A DNA stretch of 64,000 nucleotides, taken from CBDAUN01 sp965214615. GTDB lineage: Bacteria > Pseudomonadota > Gammaproteobacteria > Arenicellales > JAJDZL01. Each line of letters opens with the position of its first letter. The stretch's first letter is position 1. This document shows positions 45,088 through 53,227 of this stretch, piece by piece. Where the stretch lies: assembly GCA_965214615.1 (NCBI GenBank), contig OZ243952.1:2666001-2730000 (forward strand), written 5' to 3'. The notes beneath the pieces are model-generated. The model was given only the letters and a program-made list of their open reading frames with translations, searched no databases and had not been told where the DNA came from. The position numbers and the translations under genes were made by a program.

Positions 45088-45984
45088 CTATCCGGTCCGG
45101 CGCATGGTGCGCAGCGCCTGGCCGACGATTGCTGCAAGAACGATCGCGCCTCCGATCAGCGTCAATTGCCCCGGCATCTCCCTGACCACCAGCCAAACCC
45201 AGATCGGTCCCAGTACGACTTCCGTAAGCGACAAAAGCGTAATTTCGGCAGCCGGCAAATATTTCGACCCATTGACAAATATGATGAGCCCGATGCCGAC
45301 CTGAAATATGCCCATGGTCGCGCACATCAGCCAGTCGTTCAGCACAATGTCAAAGGTTCCCCGGGTGATCAGTATCATGCTCCCGGATACAGCCAGTGCA
45401 CAAAAGCCTGCCCAGAAAACGGCAGGTATAAGATCGGTATTCCTTCCCCACCGAAGCAGCACCGCGAACATTGCGAAGCCGGTGGCGGCAAGCAGGCCCA
45501 TGACCGATCCGAACAGCGTCCCAAGCTGAACCCCTTCGAACACCATGACCCCGACGCCGGCAGTTGCGATCAGTATGAACCACCATGTCGAGTGCGGCAC
45601 ACGCTCCTTGAGCAGCCACCAGCCAAGAATCGCGGCGATAAATGCAGATGTCGAAAGCAGAAACAGCGCATTGGCGACCGTAGTATGGGTCAGGGCGAAT
45701 ATCCAGCTGCAAAACGCCAGTCCAAGCACCGAGCCTGCAACAACCGCCAGCCAGCCGCCGGATTTAAAGGTATGCGCAACTTTGCCGCGACGAAAGACAA
45801 CGATGTAGGTCAGCAGAAACGCCGACAGAGTCAGCGAGCGATGGAAAAGGATAGTCCACTCGGTTGCAAATTCAATCAGCCGCACTGCCAATCCGGCGAT
45901 GCTCCAGAACACGCCGGCGGTAAGTACTAAAAAAACACCCTTCGACCGGTTTGAGTATGCGTATAGGTCGCTTTGAACTGCCAT
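45088..45984 (-). CDS. EamA-family (DMT superfamily) transporter
   Basis: A 298-residue inner-membrane protein with ten predicted helices (first KGVFLVLTAGVFWSIAGLAVRL). The repeat boundary lies near WWLLKERVPHSTWWFILIA, and a conserved EamA end (EITLLSLTEVVLGPIWVWLV) is present. Substrate unknown. It is divergent from msrB and shares a 193-base intergenic region that carries a perfect 20-bp palindrome (46076-46095), so it may be regulated by a GntR-type repressor. Confidence 0.88.
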   Translation of the reverse strand: MAVQSDLYAYSNRSKGVFLVLTAGVFWSIAGLAVRLIEFATEWTILFHRSLTLSAFLLTYIVVFRRGKVAHTFKSGGWLAVVAGSVLGLAFCSWIFALTHTTVANALFLLSTSAFIAAILGWWLLKERVPHSTWWFILIATAGVGVMVFEGVQLGTLFGSVMGLLAATGFAMFAVLLRWGRNTDLIPAVFWAGFCALAVSGSMILITRGTFDIVLNDWLMCATMGIFQVGIGLIIFVNGSKYLPAAEITLLSLTEVVLGPIWVWLVVREMPGQLTLIGGAIVLAAIVGQALRTMRRTG

Positions 45985-46075
45985 TCGGCGGCACCCGCGT
46001 CTGGGTAAACATCAACACTGGGCCGGCATGCCCATCGAACGCGGCCGACCTTGAATGCCGATCAACTAATCAAAG

Positions 46076-46095
46076 CAATATCGTATACGATATTG
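46076..46095. promoter_or_regulatory. Perfect 20-bp palindrome with GTATAC core, GntR/FCD-like operator candidate
   Basis: The sequence around the core ATATCGTATACGATAT is identical to its reverse complement over 20 bases. It lies between the divergent EamA (start 45984) and msrB (start 46178) genes. The core TnGTATACnA is the pattern bound by many GntR-FCD regulators. No gntR gene is in the window. Confidence 0.6.
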
Positions 46096-46177
46096 ATCAA
46101 ATCGTGATGATGCAAAACGCTCCGTCCAGCCAGCTTGCGGACCGTCGGAAATCGTCAGAACCAAGGCAGGAATTCAA

Positions 46178-46579
46178 ATGGAAAAGCTTGACCGATCAGA
46201 CCAGGAGTGGAAGTCTCTGCTCTCCCCCGACGAATACCAGGTTCTGCGAAGAGAAGGGACCGAGCGGCCTTTCAGCAGCGCATTGAACAAGAACGACCAG
46301 CAGGGAGTCTACGAATGTCGCGGCTGCGGGTTGCCGCTTTTTGAATCAGCTGCCAAATTCGACAGCGGAACCGGCTGGCCGAGCTTTCACACGGCGATCG
46401 AAGGCAACCTGGAAACCAAGACTGACTTTAAACTGATTCTTCCGCGCACCGAATACCATTGCGCACGCTGCGGCAGCCATCACGGCCATATCTTCAACGA
46501 CGGGCCGCGGCCGAGCGGAAAGCGGTTTTGCAGCAATGGCGTCGCATTGAGGTTTGTTCCGAATGAAACCGCTGAATGA
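46178..46579 (+). CDS. msrB: Peptide methionine-(R)-S-oxide reductase
   Basis: A 133-residue MsrB. Four zinc Cys are in ECRGCGLP and HCARCGSHHGH. The FDSGTGWPSF substrate-recognition motif and the catalytic Cys in RFCSNGVALRF are all present. It reduces free or protein-bound methionine-R-sulfoxide with thioredoxin electrons in the cytosol. AGGA stands about 7 bases upstream of the ATG. Neighbouring katG (61 kb) is another oxidative-stress enzyme, but the two are not linked. Confidence 0.97.
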   Translation: MEKLDRSDQEWKSLLSPDEYQVLRREGTERPFSSALNKNDQQGVYECRGCGLPLFESAAKFDSGTGWPSFHTAIEGNLETKTDFKLILPRTEYHCARCGSHHGHIFNDGPRPSGKRFCSNGVALRFVPNETAE

Positions 46580-46661
46580 ATCATCCGACGGTAGCTGAAA
46601 AACGGGCGGGCTTCGGTGCGCAGGCCCTTTGCCTGAAAGTTCGCACCGGCTACTAGGCCCG

Positions 46662-47576
46662 ATGCACACGACTCAGAGCCTAGACGGCGGAATGCTCCAT
46701 AGGCTGCTTTCGATCGCAGCGCTATTGTTCCTCGGCGTGCTCTGGGGCGGCTTGATGAGTGCCGTTAAATTCGTCACCCAGACCGGATTCCCAACCTACA
46801 ACTATGTGTTCTGGTCGCTTGCAATCGCCGCTTCGGGGCTGGTTGCGATGAATTTTGCAAAGAACCGCAAGCTCCCGCCCCGTCACCTTAGATTCTATTT
46901 CATCGCCGGACTGGCATCTTTCGCGGTTCCGCAAGCAGTGATGTATCTGGTACTGGAGCACGTTCCGGCCGGTACCATGGGCCTGATGCTCGCCACGACC
47001 CCGATCATCACCTATGTCATATCAATGTCGATGCGCGTTGAAAGATACCACGGCATGAAAGTAGCCGGCGTGCTGATGGGGTTCGCCGGTGCGGCACTGA
47101 TTATTGTTCCCAATGCCGCAGGCGGCTTTTCAGGATCGCTGGGCATATCTGTCGCAGCGCTGTTTCCGCCTGCGTGCTACGCGTTCTACGCTTCGTTTGT
47201 GGCGCGCTACCGCCCGCCGCGGCTCGGGGCTCTGGAAATGTCAACAGGCATGGTCATCATGGCGGCAGCCACAGTCAGCTGCATCCTTGCGGCGACCGAG
47301 CCTTTTGTGCCCTTATGGCAGGCATCGGGGATTCAGATTACCCTTGTGGTCTATCACGGAACCGTGACCGCTGTTTCGTTCACAATTTTCAACGCCCTGG
47401 TCAAAAACAACGGCGCATTGTTTGCGAGCATGTCGACGTATTTCGTGACACTGTTCGGATTTGTGTTCGGAATCCTGATACACGATGAATCGATGTCGCT
47501 GTTTCTGATTGCCGCCTCGCTGCTCATTCTCGGCGGGCTTGGCTTTATTCAGCGCGGCCGGCATGTAGGCGGATAG
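46662..47576 (+). CDS. EamA-family (DMT superfamily) transporter
   Basis: A 304-residue inner-membrane protein with ten helices and two EamA repeats (ALLFLGVLWGGLMSAVKFVTQ at the start; GTMGLMLATTPIITYVISM at the end of repeat 1). It follows msrB after 82 bases on the same strand and may share its transcript. It ends convergently with argB, 92 bases apart. ATG 46662 was chosen; TTG 46629 and ATG 46692 are alternatives. Export substrate unknown. Confidence 0.87.
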   Translation: MHTTQSLDGGMLHRLLSIAALLFLGVLWGGLMSAVKFVTQTGFPTYNYVFWSLAIAASGLVAMNFAKNRKLPPRHLRFYFIAGLASFAVPQAVMYLVLEHVPAGTMGLMLATTPIITYVISMSMRVERYHGMKVAGVLMGFAGAALIIVPNAAGGFSGSLGISVAALFPPACYAFYASFVARYRPPRLGALEMSTGMVIMAAATVSCILAATEPFVPLWQASGIQITLVVYHGTVTAVSFTIFNALVKNNGALFASMSTYFVTLFGFVFGILIHDESMSLFLIAASLLILGGLGFIQRGRHVGG

Positions 47577-47667
47577 AAAGGCGTCTGTCAACCCTGCCGA
47601 CTGTCTAGCTGCGCCGCCGTCGTGCACCGATTTCAACCTGCAAAGGCGCGTTCTGCCTGACAAGACC

Positions 47668-48561
47668 TCAGGCCGTAATCAACGTACCGACGCCGCCGTC
47701 GGTGAATACCTCCAGCAGCACCGAATGCTCGACCCGGCCGTCAACAATATGTACAGCGTTGACGCCCGCCTGCAGCGCATGCAATGCGCACCGGATCTTC
47801 GGCAGCATTCCCGAAGAGATGATTCCGCTATCGATCAATTCCTGAACATCGGCTGACGACAGCTTCGATATCAGGCGGCCATCCCCGTCCAGCACCCCCT
47901 CGGTGTTGGTGACGATAATCAGCTTTTCCGCAGTACACGCCTCGGCGACGCCGCCAGCGACGGTATCGGCGTTGATGTTGTAGCTGTGCCCATGCGCATC
48001 GTAGCCGACAGGCGCCACAACCGGAATCGAATCGTTGCCATTGTCGATGCGCATCAGCGAAACATCGATCTCATCGACATTGCCGACATACCCGACATCC
48101 ACACGCTCTCCCGAGTCCGGATCGGTTTCGGCCAGGTCCAGCTTGGAGGCATGAATGAATCTGCGCCCCATTGAACGGCCAGCAGGCATGAACGCATTTC
48201 CCCCGTTTTCGACAATCAGCTGCACGAGTTCTGCGTTGACGACATTGACCAGCACGTCTTCGACGATTTTCATAGTCTCGCCGTCAGTCACCCTCAGCCC
48301 CTGAATAAATCTGCTTGTGCGGCCTGCGGCAGCAATGGAACTGCTGATCTGAGGCCCCGCGCCGTGCACAACCACAGGATGCATGCCGACACTTTTCAAG
48401 AAAATCATGTCGCGCACAAAACTGCGTTTCAGACCGTCATCGATCATTGCATTGCCGCCATATTTGACCACAATCGTCTCGTTCTTGAATCGCTGTATAT
48501 AAGGCAGCGCTTCAACCATGATTTTCGCCGTCATGCGTGCCTGTGCCTGATCGATAACCAT
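47668..48561 (-). CDS. argB: Acetylglutamate kinase
   Basis: A 297-residue amino-acid kinase, second enzyme of arginine synthesis. The Lys-Gly-Gly phosphate loop is VVKYGGNAMID (about residue 32). VVVHGAGPQIS, the N-acetylglutamate-binding segment RFIQGLRVTDGETM, and the ATP site IIVTNTEGVLD with KIRCALHALQAGV near the end are present. The RxxQGLRVTD segment and length fit the arginine-sensitive hexameric type, in which an N-terminal helix helps feedback inhibition. It is transcribed alone in this window. Confidence 0.97.
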   Translation of the reverse strand: MVIDQAQARMTAKIMVEALPYIQRFKNETIVVKYGGNAMIDDGLKRSFVRDMIFLKSVGMHPVVVHGAGPQISSSIAAAGRTSRFIQGLRVTDGETMKIVEDVLVNVVNAELVQLIVENGGNAFMPAGRSMGRRFIHASKLDLAETDPDSGERVDVGYVGNVDEIDVSLMRIDNGNDSIPVVAPVGYDAHGHSYNINADTVAGGVAEACTAEKLIIVTNTEGVLDGDGRLISKLSSADVQELIDSGIISSGMLPKIRCALHALQAGVNAVHIVDGRVEHSVLLEVFTDGGVGTLITA

Positions 48562-48615
48562 GTCTTAAGTTCCACAATGAATGGATTGAAGCAAAAATGC
48601 AAAGATAGCAGATGA

Positions 48616-48621
48616 ATTATA
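48616..48621 (-). promoter_or_regulatory. Candidate -10 element upstream of argB
   Basis: A consensus TATAAT on the minus strand, 55 bases before the argB ATG. No good -35 is visible at 16-18 bases, so it is tentative. Confidence 0.3.
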
Positions 48622-48762
48622 AACCGGCACAGTCCATACACTGGCAGAGCAAACCGGCTGGCAGCGCAAAATGCTTGTGCGCTTCGCCTTGCATGCCGAA
48701 CGCCCGCATCGTGTCAGCTCTTCCCTGTCTGCGCAGAAATTTCGGAGGTCCCAATATAAGAA

Positions 48763-48792
48763 TGGCGTGCCGCGGTTTGATGCGGCACGCCA
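48763..48792 (-). terminator. Hairpin terminator after hsp20
   Basis: An 11-base-pair perfect stem (TGGCGTGCCGC / GCGGCACGCCA) with an 8-base loop lies 40 bases past the hsp20 stop. On the minus strand a T-rich ATTCTTATATT follows, making it an intrinsic-type terminator with an imperfect T-tract. Confidence 0.65.
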
Positions 48793-48831
48793 AGGAGGAC
48801 ATGAGGTATGACAATCGGCTCCGATCAAGAG

Positions 48832-49278
48832 CTATTGAACGGATACCTCGATCGTTCGGGGCTGCGCGGATTCCACTTTTGGAATCTCAACATGCAGTAC
48901 GCCGTCCTTGTATTTGGCCTCGATTTTCGCCTGGTCGGCGATGTCGCTCAACTTCAGCGAGCGAACCAATTTGCCCTGAAAGCGCTCGCGACGAATAAAT
49001 CGCCCGCTGCTTTGCTCGACATTGTCCGAGCTCTCGGCAGAAATGGTCAACACGCCGTCCTCGATCGAAACGCTGAGATTGTCCTTGGGAATTCCAGGCA
49101 AATCCGCAGACACGTGATACGCTTTTTGGGTTTCTGCGATATCCAGCGCAAGGTACGGATTGCTTTGCCGCGCCTGGCCGCCAATGCGGTCGATTTCATT
49201 CCACAGGCTATTCCAGCGAGGCGACATGCCGCTCCAAACCGAAGGGCTCCATTGCTTAGAATGTATTAGCTGGTTCAT
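48832..49278 (-). CDS. Small heat-shock protein, Hsp20 family (IbpA-like)
   Basis: A 148-residue protein with an alpha-crystallin domain from about residue 45 (YLALDIAETQKAYHVSADLPGIPKDNLSVSIEDGVLTI) to the final GVLHVEIPKVE and the C-terminal PRTIEVSV that includes the I-x-V-like anchor. It binds unfolded proteins as an oligomer in the cytosol. ATG 49278 was chosen over upstream codons: the preceding 40 codons are leader with the hslU terminator and promoter elements. AAGG stands 9 bases upstream. Confidence 0.92.
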   Translation of the reverse strand: MNQLIHSKQWSPSVWSGMSPRWNSLWNEIDRIGGQARQSNPYLALDIAETQKAYHVSADLPGIPKDNLSVSIEDGVLTISAESSDNVEQSSGRFIRRERFQGKLVRSLKLSDIADQAKIEAKYKDGVLHVEIPKVESAQPRTIEVSVQ

Positions 49279-49346
49279 TTTGCATACCTTGTAAAAATTA
49301 ATTTCCAGTTCATCTGCTGACGTCTCATAACGCCGCTTCGATACTA

Positions 49347-49374
49347 AGAATAGGTATGTTTTTAAAAAATTCAA
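49347..49374 (-). promoter_or_regulatory. Candidate promoter of hsp20
   Basis: Minus strand TTGAAT (49369-49374), 16 bases, TATTCT (49347-49352), overlapping the 3' arm and T-tract of the hslU terminator. A sigma32 consensus was not found here. Confidence 0.35.
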
Positions 49375-49406
49375 CCCCGTGCGGCTCACTGCCTGCACGG
49401 GGTTGA
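49371..49406 (-). terminator. Rho-independent terminator of the hslVU operon
   Basis: A 12-base-pair perfect stem (TCAACCCCGTGC / GCACGGGGTTGA) with a 12-base loop begins 35 bases past the hslU stop. On the minus strand a run of six T follows (AATTTTTT). Confidence 0.85.
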
Positions 49407-49440
49407 CGGTATCGCAAATGCGCCAGCGGAAAACGGCGCA

Positions 49441-50814
49441 TTACAGAATGAATCGAGACAACTCCTGATCTTCAACCAGTCCCCTGAGTTCGCTTTCGAC
49501 ATAGTCGCCGTCTATATCCAACGCATCGCCGCTTCGGTCGGATGCTTCGAATGAAATCGATTCGAGCAATCGCTCCATGACTGTATGCAGCCGTCTGGCG
49601 CCAATGTTCTCCGTCGCCTCGTTGACGCTCCAGGCGAATTTTGCGATGTTCTCCACACCTGACTTGCGAAACCTGAGCTGCATCCCTTCAGTCTTCATCA
49701 ACTCCATGTACTGCTCGGTCAGCGAGGCATCCGTTTCTGTCAGAATTCGAACGAAGTCTTCGGTCGTCAGCGCCGCAAGCTCTACACGTATCGGCAGCCG
49801 CCCTTGCAATTCGGGAATCAAATCCGACGGCTTCGACATCTGAAACGCGCCTGATGCGATAAACAGAATATGATCAGTCTTCACCATCCCGTGGCGCGTT
49901 GAAACCGTAGACCCTTCAACCAGGGGGAGCAGGTCACGCTGCACGCCTTCGCGCGACACATCGGCGCCATGCAGATTTTCGCGGCTCGTAATCTTGTCCA
50001 TCTCGTCGAGAAACACGATGCCGTTCTCCTCGACGCTCTCGATCGCCTGAAGCTTGATTTCCTCCTCATCGAGCATGCGGCCGGCCTCCTCGTCGGTCAG
50101 CAGCTTCAACGCCTGCTTCACCGAAACCTTGCGGGTCCGAGTCTTGCGATTGCCCATGGATTCCAGCATATTCTGCAATTGGCTGGTCATGTCCTCCATT
50201 CCCGGCGGGCCGAATATCTCGACGCCGACCGAGGAGTTCAACTCCACTTCGATCTCCTTGTCGTCAAGGTCTCCGTTTCGCAGCCTGGAGCGAAACTTGT
50301 GCCTTGCCGCGTTGTCATTCTTGGAGTTATCCGACTCGATCGCATCGATATCGAATGAACCCTCGCCGTCCATGCCGACAACCTTGGACGAAGCCCTCGA
50401 GGGCACCAGGATCTCCAGCACCCGTTCTTCAGCAATGCCTTCGGCGCGCGACTTGACTCGTTCAAACTTTTCTTCGCGCGTCATCTTGATCGCCATGTCC
50501 GTCAGATCGCGAATGATGGAATCCACTTCACGTCCGACATAGCCGACTTCTGTGAACTTGGTCGCTTCAACCTTGATAAAGGGAGCATTTGCCAGCTTCG
50601 CCAGACGTCGCGCGATTTCGGTCTTGCCCACTCCGGTCGGACCAATCATCAGAATGTTCTTCGGAGTAATCTCTGTACGCAGATCCTCGTCTGCCACATT
50701 CATGCGCCGCCAGCGATTGCGCAATGCAATCGCGACTGCGCGCTTTGCATCATCCTGGCCGATAATGTACTTGTCCAGTTCCTGAACAATTTCTCGGGGT
50801 GTCATTTCCGACAC
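49441..50814 (-). CDS. hslU: HslUV protease ATPase subunit
   Basis: A 457-residue AAA+ unfoldase. Walker A GPTGVGKTE (about residues 57-65) and Walker B IVFLDEMDK (about 266-274) are present. The pore loop is changed only in context (KVEATKFTEVGYVGREVD, with the GYVG motif). An I-domain lies between and sensor 2 is ENIGARRLH. The C-terminal tail ends RFIL, the type of hydrophobic tail that docks into HslV. It unfolds substrates and feeds them to HslV. It is 6 bases from hslV; an intrinsic terminator at 49371-49406 ends the unit. Confidence 0.97.
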   Translation of the reverse strand: MSEMTPREIVQELDKYIIGQDDAKRAVAIALRNRWRRMNVADEDLRTEITPKNILMIGPTGVGKTEIARRLAKLANAPFIKVEATKFTEVGYVGREVDSIIRDLTDMAIKMTREEKFERVKSRAEGIAEERVLEILVPSRASSKVVGMDGEGSFDIDAIESDNSKNDNAARHKFRSRLRNGDLDDKEIEVELNSSVGVEIFGPPGMEDMTSQLQNMLESMGNRKTRTRKVSVKQALKLLTDEEAGRMLDEEEIKLQAIESVEENGIVFLDEMDKITSRENLHGADVSREGVQRDLLPLVEGSTVSTRHGMVKTDHILFIASGAFQMSKPSDLIPELQGRLPIRVELAALTTEDFVRILTETDASLTEQYMELMKTEGMQLRFRKSGVENIAKFAWSVNEATENIGARRLHTVMERLLESISFEASDRSGDALDIDGDYVESELRGLVEDQELSRFIL

Positions 50815-50820
50815 TCGTTC

Positions 50821-51381
50821 CTAGGCCTCCAATTCCTCGATAACTAGATTATGATTGGTATAGACGCAGATTTGCGCCGCGATGCCCAGGCTGCGCTCGA
50901 CAATGTCACGCGCTCCCAGGTCGGTTGCGTCCATCAACGCCATGGCTGCCGCCTTGGCATACGCTCCGCCCGAACCGATTGCAAGCAGTCCGTCTTCGGG
51001 CTCGATGACATCTCCGTTTCCGGAAATCAGCAGAGAAGATTCGCGATTGCATACGATCAGCAGCGCTTCAAGCCGGCGCAGATAGCGGTCGGTGCGCCAG
51101 TCCTTGGCAAGCTCGACCGCGCTTCGCACCAGATTGCCCTGATACTCCTCAAGCTTTCCGCGAAAACGCTCAAACAAGGTGAACGCATCCGCCGTGCCGC
51201 CGGCGAATCCGACGAGCACCTCATCGCCGTACATCTTTCGAATCTTGTTCGCATTCGACTTCATGACCGTATCGCCAAGCGAAACCTGGCCGTCGGCGCC
51301 GAGCGCAACGCGTCCGTTGCGTCGTATCGAAACAACAGTGGTGGCGCGAATAGCCGGCCTTGAGGGATTTGCGCAGGTCAC
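50821..51381 (-). CDS. hslV: HslUV protease proteolytic subunit
   Basis: A 186-residue HslV. The catalytic N-terminal Thr lies at residue 14 in RATTVVSIRR, so about 13 residues (MTCANPSRPAIRA) must be removed to expose it, unlike E. coli HslV where only Met precedes it. The rest is canonical: GADGQVSLGDTVMKSN, GFAGGTADAFTLFERF, AVELAKDWRTDR, AIGSGGAYAKAAAMAL. The GTG start at 51381 is 6 bases downstream of the sspB stop. An ATT codon 10 codons later could be a non-standard start. It is a 12-mer peptidase with HslU. Confidence 0.95.
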   Translation of the reverse strand: MTCANPSRPAIRATTVVSIRRNGRVALGADGQVSLGDTVMKSNANKIRKMYGDEVLVGFAGGTADAFTLFERFRGKLEEYQGNLVRSAVELAKDWRTDRYLRRLEALLIVCNRESSLLISGNGDVIEPEDGLLAIGSGGAYAKAAAMALMDATDLGARDIVERSLGIAAQICVYTNHNLVIEELEA

Positions 51382-51387
51382 TTTGCT

Positions 51388-51813
51388 TCAGCGCACAATG
51401 CGCAGCTGAGGCTTGCCGCGTGGAACTTGCTCGGCCTCCACGGCAGGTTCGTCCTGGTCAAGATGCTCGACTGCGTCAGAATAGCCGGTTTCGGCAAACG
51501 TGATTCCCTGGCGGGTCTCTGCGCTGAACAGGCTGAGCACCGCGTCCATGGGAACGTCCACCTGATGCACAGTTCCGGAGAATCTGGCGTTGAACAGGAT
51601 CCATTCATTGGAAATCTCAAGACCCTGCACGGCCTGGTCATGGATGTTGAGCACAATCCGGCCTTCCGAGACATACTGGATCGGCACGTTGACGTTCGAG
51701 CAATTTGCATCAACCAGAACCTGAGGAGTGAATCCGTTGTCCATCGCCCATTCCCGTACGGCACGTATCAGGTAGGGTTTCATGGGAATCTGAGGCTGGG
51801 CTGTCTTGTCCAA
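51388..51813 (-). CDS. sspB: SspB, ClpXP adaptor/stringent starvation protein B
   Basis: A 141-residue adaptor. The N-terminal peptide-binding fold has the conserved PYLIRAVREWAMDNGFTPQVLVDA and the NEWILFNARFSGTVHQVDVP substrate groove. An acidic flexible linker then leads to the C-terminal ClpX-binding module RGKPQLRIVR, analogous to the known RxxLRVVK end. It delivers ssrA-tagged proteins to ClpXP. It lies between sspA and hslV on the same strand, suggesting coordinated proteolysis. Confidence 0.96.
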   Translation of the reverse strand: MDKTAQPQIPMKPYLIRAVREWAMDNGFTPQVLVDANCSNVNVPIQYVSEGRIVLNIHDQAVQGLEISNEWILFNARFSGTVHQVDVPMDAVLSLFSAETRQGITFAETGYSDAVEHLDQDEPAVEAEQVPRGKPQLRIVR

Positions 51814-51849
51814 TTTCGGCCTGCGACGTCTATTTGTTGAAATTCGAAA

Positions 51850-52473
51850 TCAATTCATATCACGTTCGACAGAACTGAGGCTCCGTCGAAATGATTCTCG
51901 CGACAATACCCGCCGAACATAGGCGGTTACCGCCTTAGTCTGCGTAGGCAGCTCGATTCCATAATACGCAAGGCGCCACAAAACCGGCATCACAAAGCAA
52001 TCAGCAAGGCTGAACTCCTCGCCGAGCAAATAGTCCTGCTGCGCGAGAAGCGGCGACATCGATGCCAGATCCTGGCGTATCGCATTGCGAAGCGCCACCT
52101 TCGGCTTTTCGCGGCGCAAATCAAGCTGGCGCAGCTCGTCGAGCCATTCGCGCCTGAATCTGTAGATCAGCATGCGCACGCGCCCGCGTCCCACCGGGTC
52201 GGGCGGCATAAGCGGCGGATGCGGCAGCCGGTCGTCCAGATATTCCGCTACGATGGGCGCGCCATAGAGCACAAGCTCACGGTCCGCAAGCGTCGGACTC
52301 TCGCCGTAGGGATTCAACTCTCCCAGAACCGCGGGATTCTCGACCAGGTTGACGAACTCGACATCGCAGTCCACCTGCTTTTCGTGGATCACGATGCGAC
52401 AGGCATGTCCTTCAATGCACGACTCCGACGAATACAGCGTCATGATTGCATTTCGACTTGGAATCGGGTCCAT
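51850..52473 (-). CDS. sspA: SspA, stringent starvation protein A
   Basis: A 207-residue GST-fold protein without catalytic GST Ser/Tyr. The N-terminal thioredoxin-like domain has YSSESCIEGHACRIV and the conserved LNPYGESPTLADRELVLYGAPIVAEYLDDRLPHPPL, and a helical C-terminal domain follows. It associates with RNA polymerase in stationary phase or stress and activates acid-tolerance genes. The order petC-sspA-sspB is typical of gamma- and betaproteobacteria. Confidence 0.96.
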   Translation of the reverse strand: MDPIPSRNAIMTLYSSESCIEGHACRIVIHEKQVDCDVEFVNLVENPAVLGELNPYGESPTLADRELVLYGAPIVAEYLDDRLPHPPLMPPDPVGRGRVRMLIYRFRREWLDELRQLDLRREKPKVALRNAIRQDLASMSPLLAQQDYLLGEEFSLADCFVMPVLWRLAYYGIELPTQTKAVTAYVRRVLSRESFRRSLSSVERDMN

Positions 52474-52570
52474 CGCTAGCGAGTGATCGGTTTAATTCGT
52501 GAGCGAAACAGCAAGCGTCCGCGCACAGAACATCAACATATGGGTATGGCTGGCACGCATTTCAAGTGGA

Positions 52571-53227
52571 CTAGTGAATATCTTTCCAAAATTCCTTTTT
52601 CAGCAAGTAGGAAATACACACGAACGCCGCCATGAACAGCAATACGAATATGCCGATGTTATAGCGCACCAGTTTTGCCGGCTCAGCAGCGTAGACCAGA
52701 AAATTGGTAATGTCGCGCACAGAGCTGTCAAATTCCTCGCGCTGCGATGACCTTTGCAGTCCGTAGAGCACATGCGGCATCGCGACATCCTTGAACAGTT
52801 CGTTGTTCCAGCCGGTGTACGATGCCTCGTCGACGTAGAACTGACGCAAGAAAGTATAGATCCACTCGGGACTGCGCGAGCGCGCTGTCAGGCTCAGGTC
52901 GGGCGGCGCGGTTCCGAACCAGGTCTTGGCATCCTCTTCGGACATGTTGATCTTCATCAGGTCGCCGGGCTTTTGAGAAGGCTGGAGAAAGTTCGCCCGC
53001 AGCACCTCTTCGGAAATCTGCAGATCTTCGGCCATTGTGCCGTAGCGCAAGAATTTGACGCTGTGACACGAAAGGCAGTAGTTGGCAAACAGCGCCGCTC
53101 CGCGTTGCAGCGAAGCGCGGTCGTCCAGGTTCACGTGAACGGAATCCAAGTTCTCGTTGCCCCCGCCGGCGGCGGAAACGATTCCTGCGTAGAAAAGCAG
53201 GGTTGCAGCAATGATTCCTGTCTTCAT
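52571..53227 (-). CDS. petC: Cytochrome bc1 complex, cytochrome c1
   Basis: A 218-residue cytochrome. A signal peptide (MKTGIIAATLLFYAGIVSAAGG) is followed by the haem c motif CLSCH (about residues 52-56). The distal Met ligand is likely in KDVAMPHVL. A C-terminal membrane anchor (IGIFVLLFMAAFVCISYLL, about 190-208) precedes a basic end. It passes electrons from the Rieske protein to soluble cytochrome c. It overlaps the cytochrome b stop by 4 bases. Confidence 0.96.
   Translation of the reverse strand: MKTGIIAATLLFYAGIVSAAGGGNENLDSVHVNLDDRASLQRGAALFANYCLSCHSVKFLRYGTMAEDLQISEEVLRANFLQPSQKPGDLMKINMSEEDAKTWFGTAPPDLSLTARSRSPEWIYTFLRQFYVDEASYTGWNNELFKDVAMPHVLYGLQRSSQREEFDSSVRDITNFLVYAAEPAKLVRYNIGIFVLLFMAAFVCISYLLKKEFWKDIH

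Noticed and set aside
48808..49269. Plus-strand frame of 153 codons with a good AAGGAGG upstream
   Set aside because: It is exactly antisense to hsp20; the AAGGAGG lies in the terminator flank and is a chance match.
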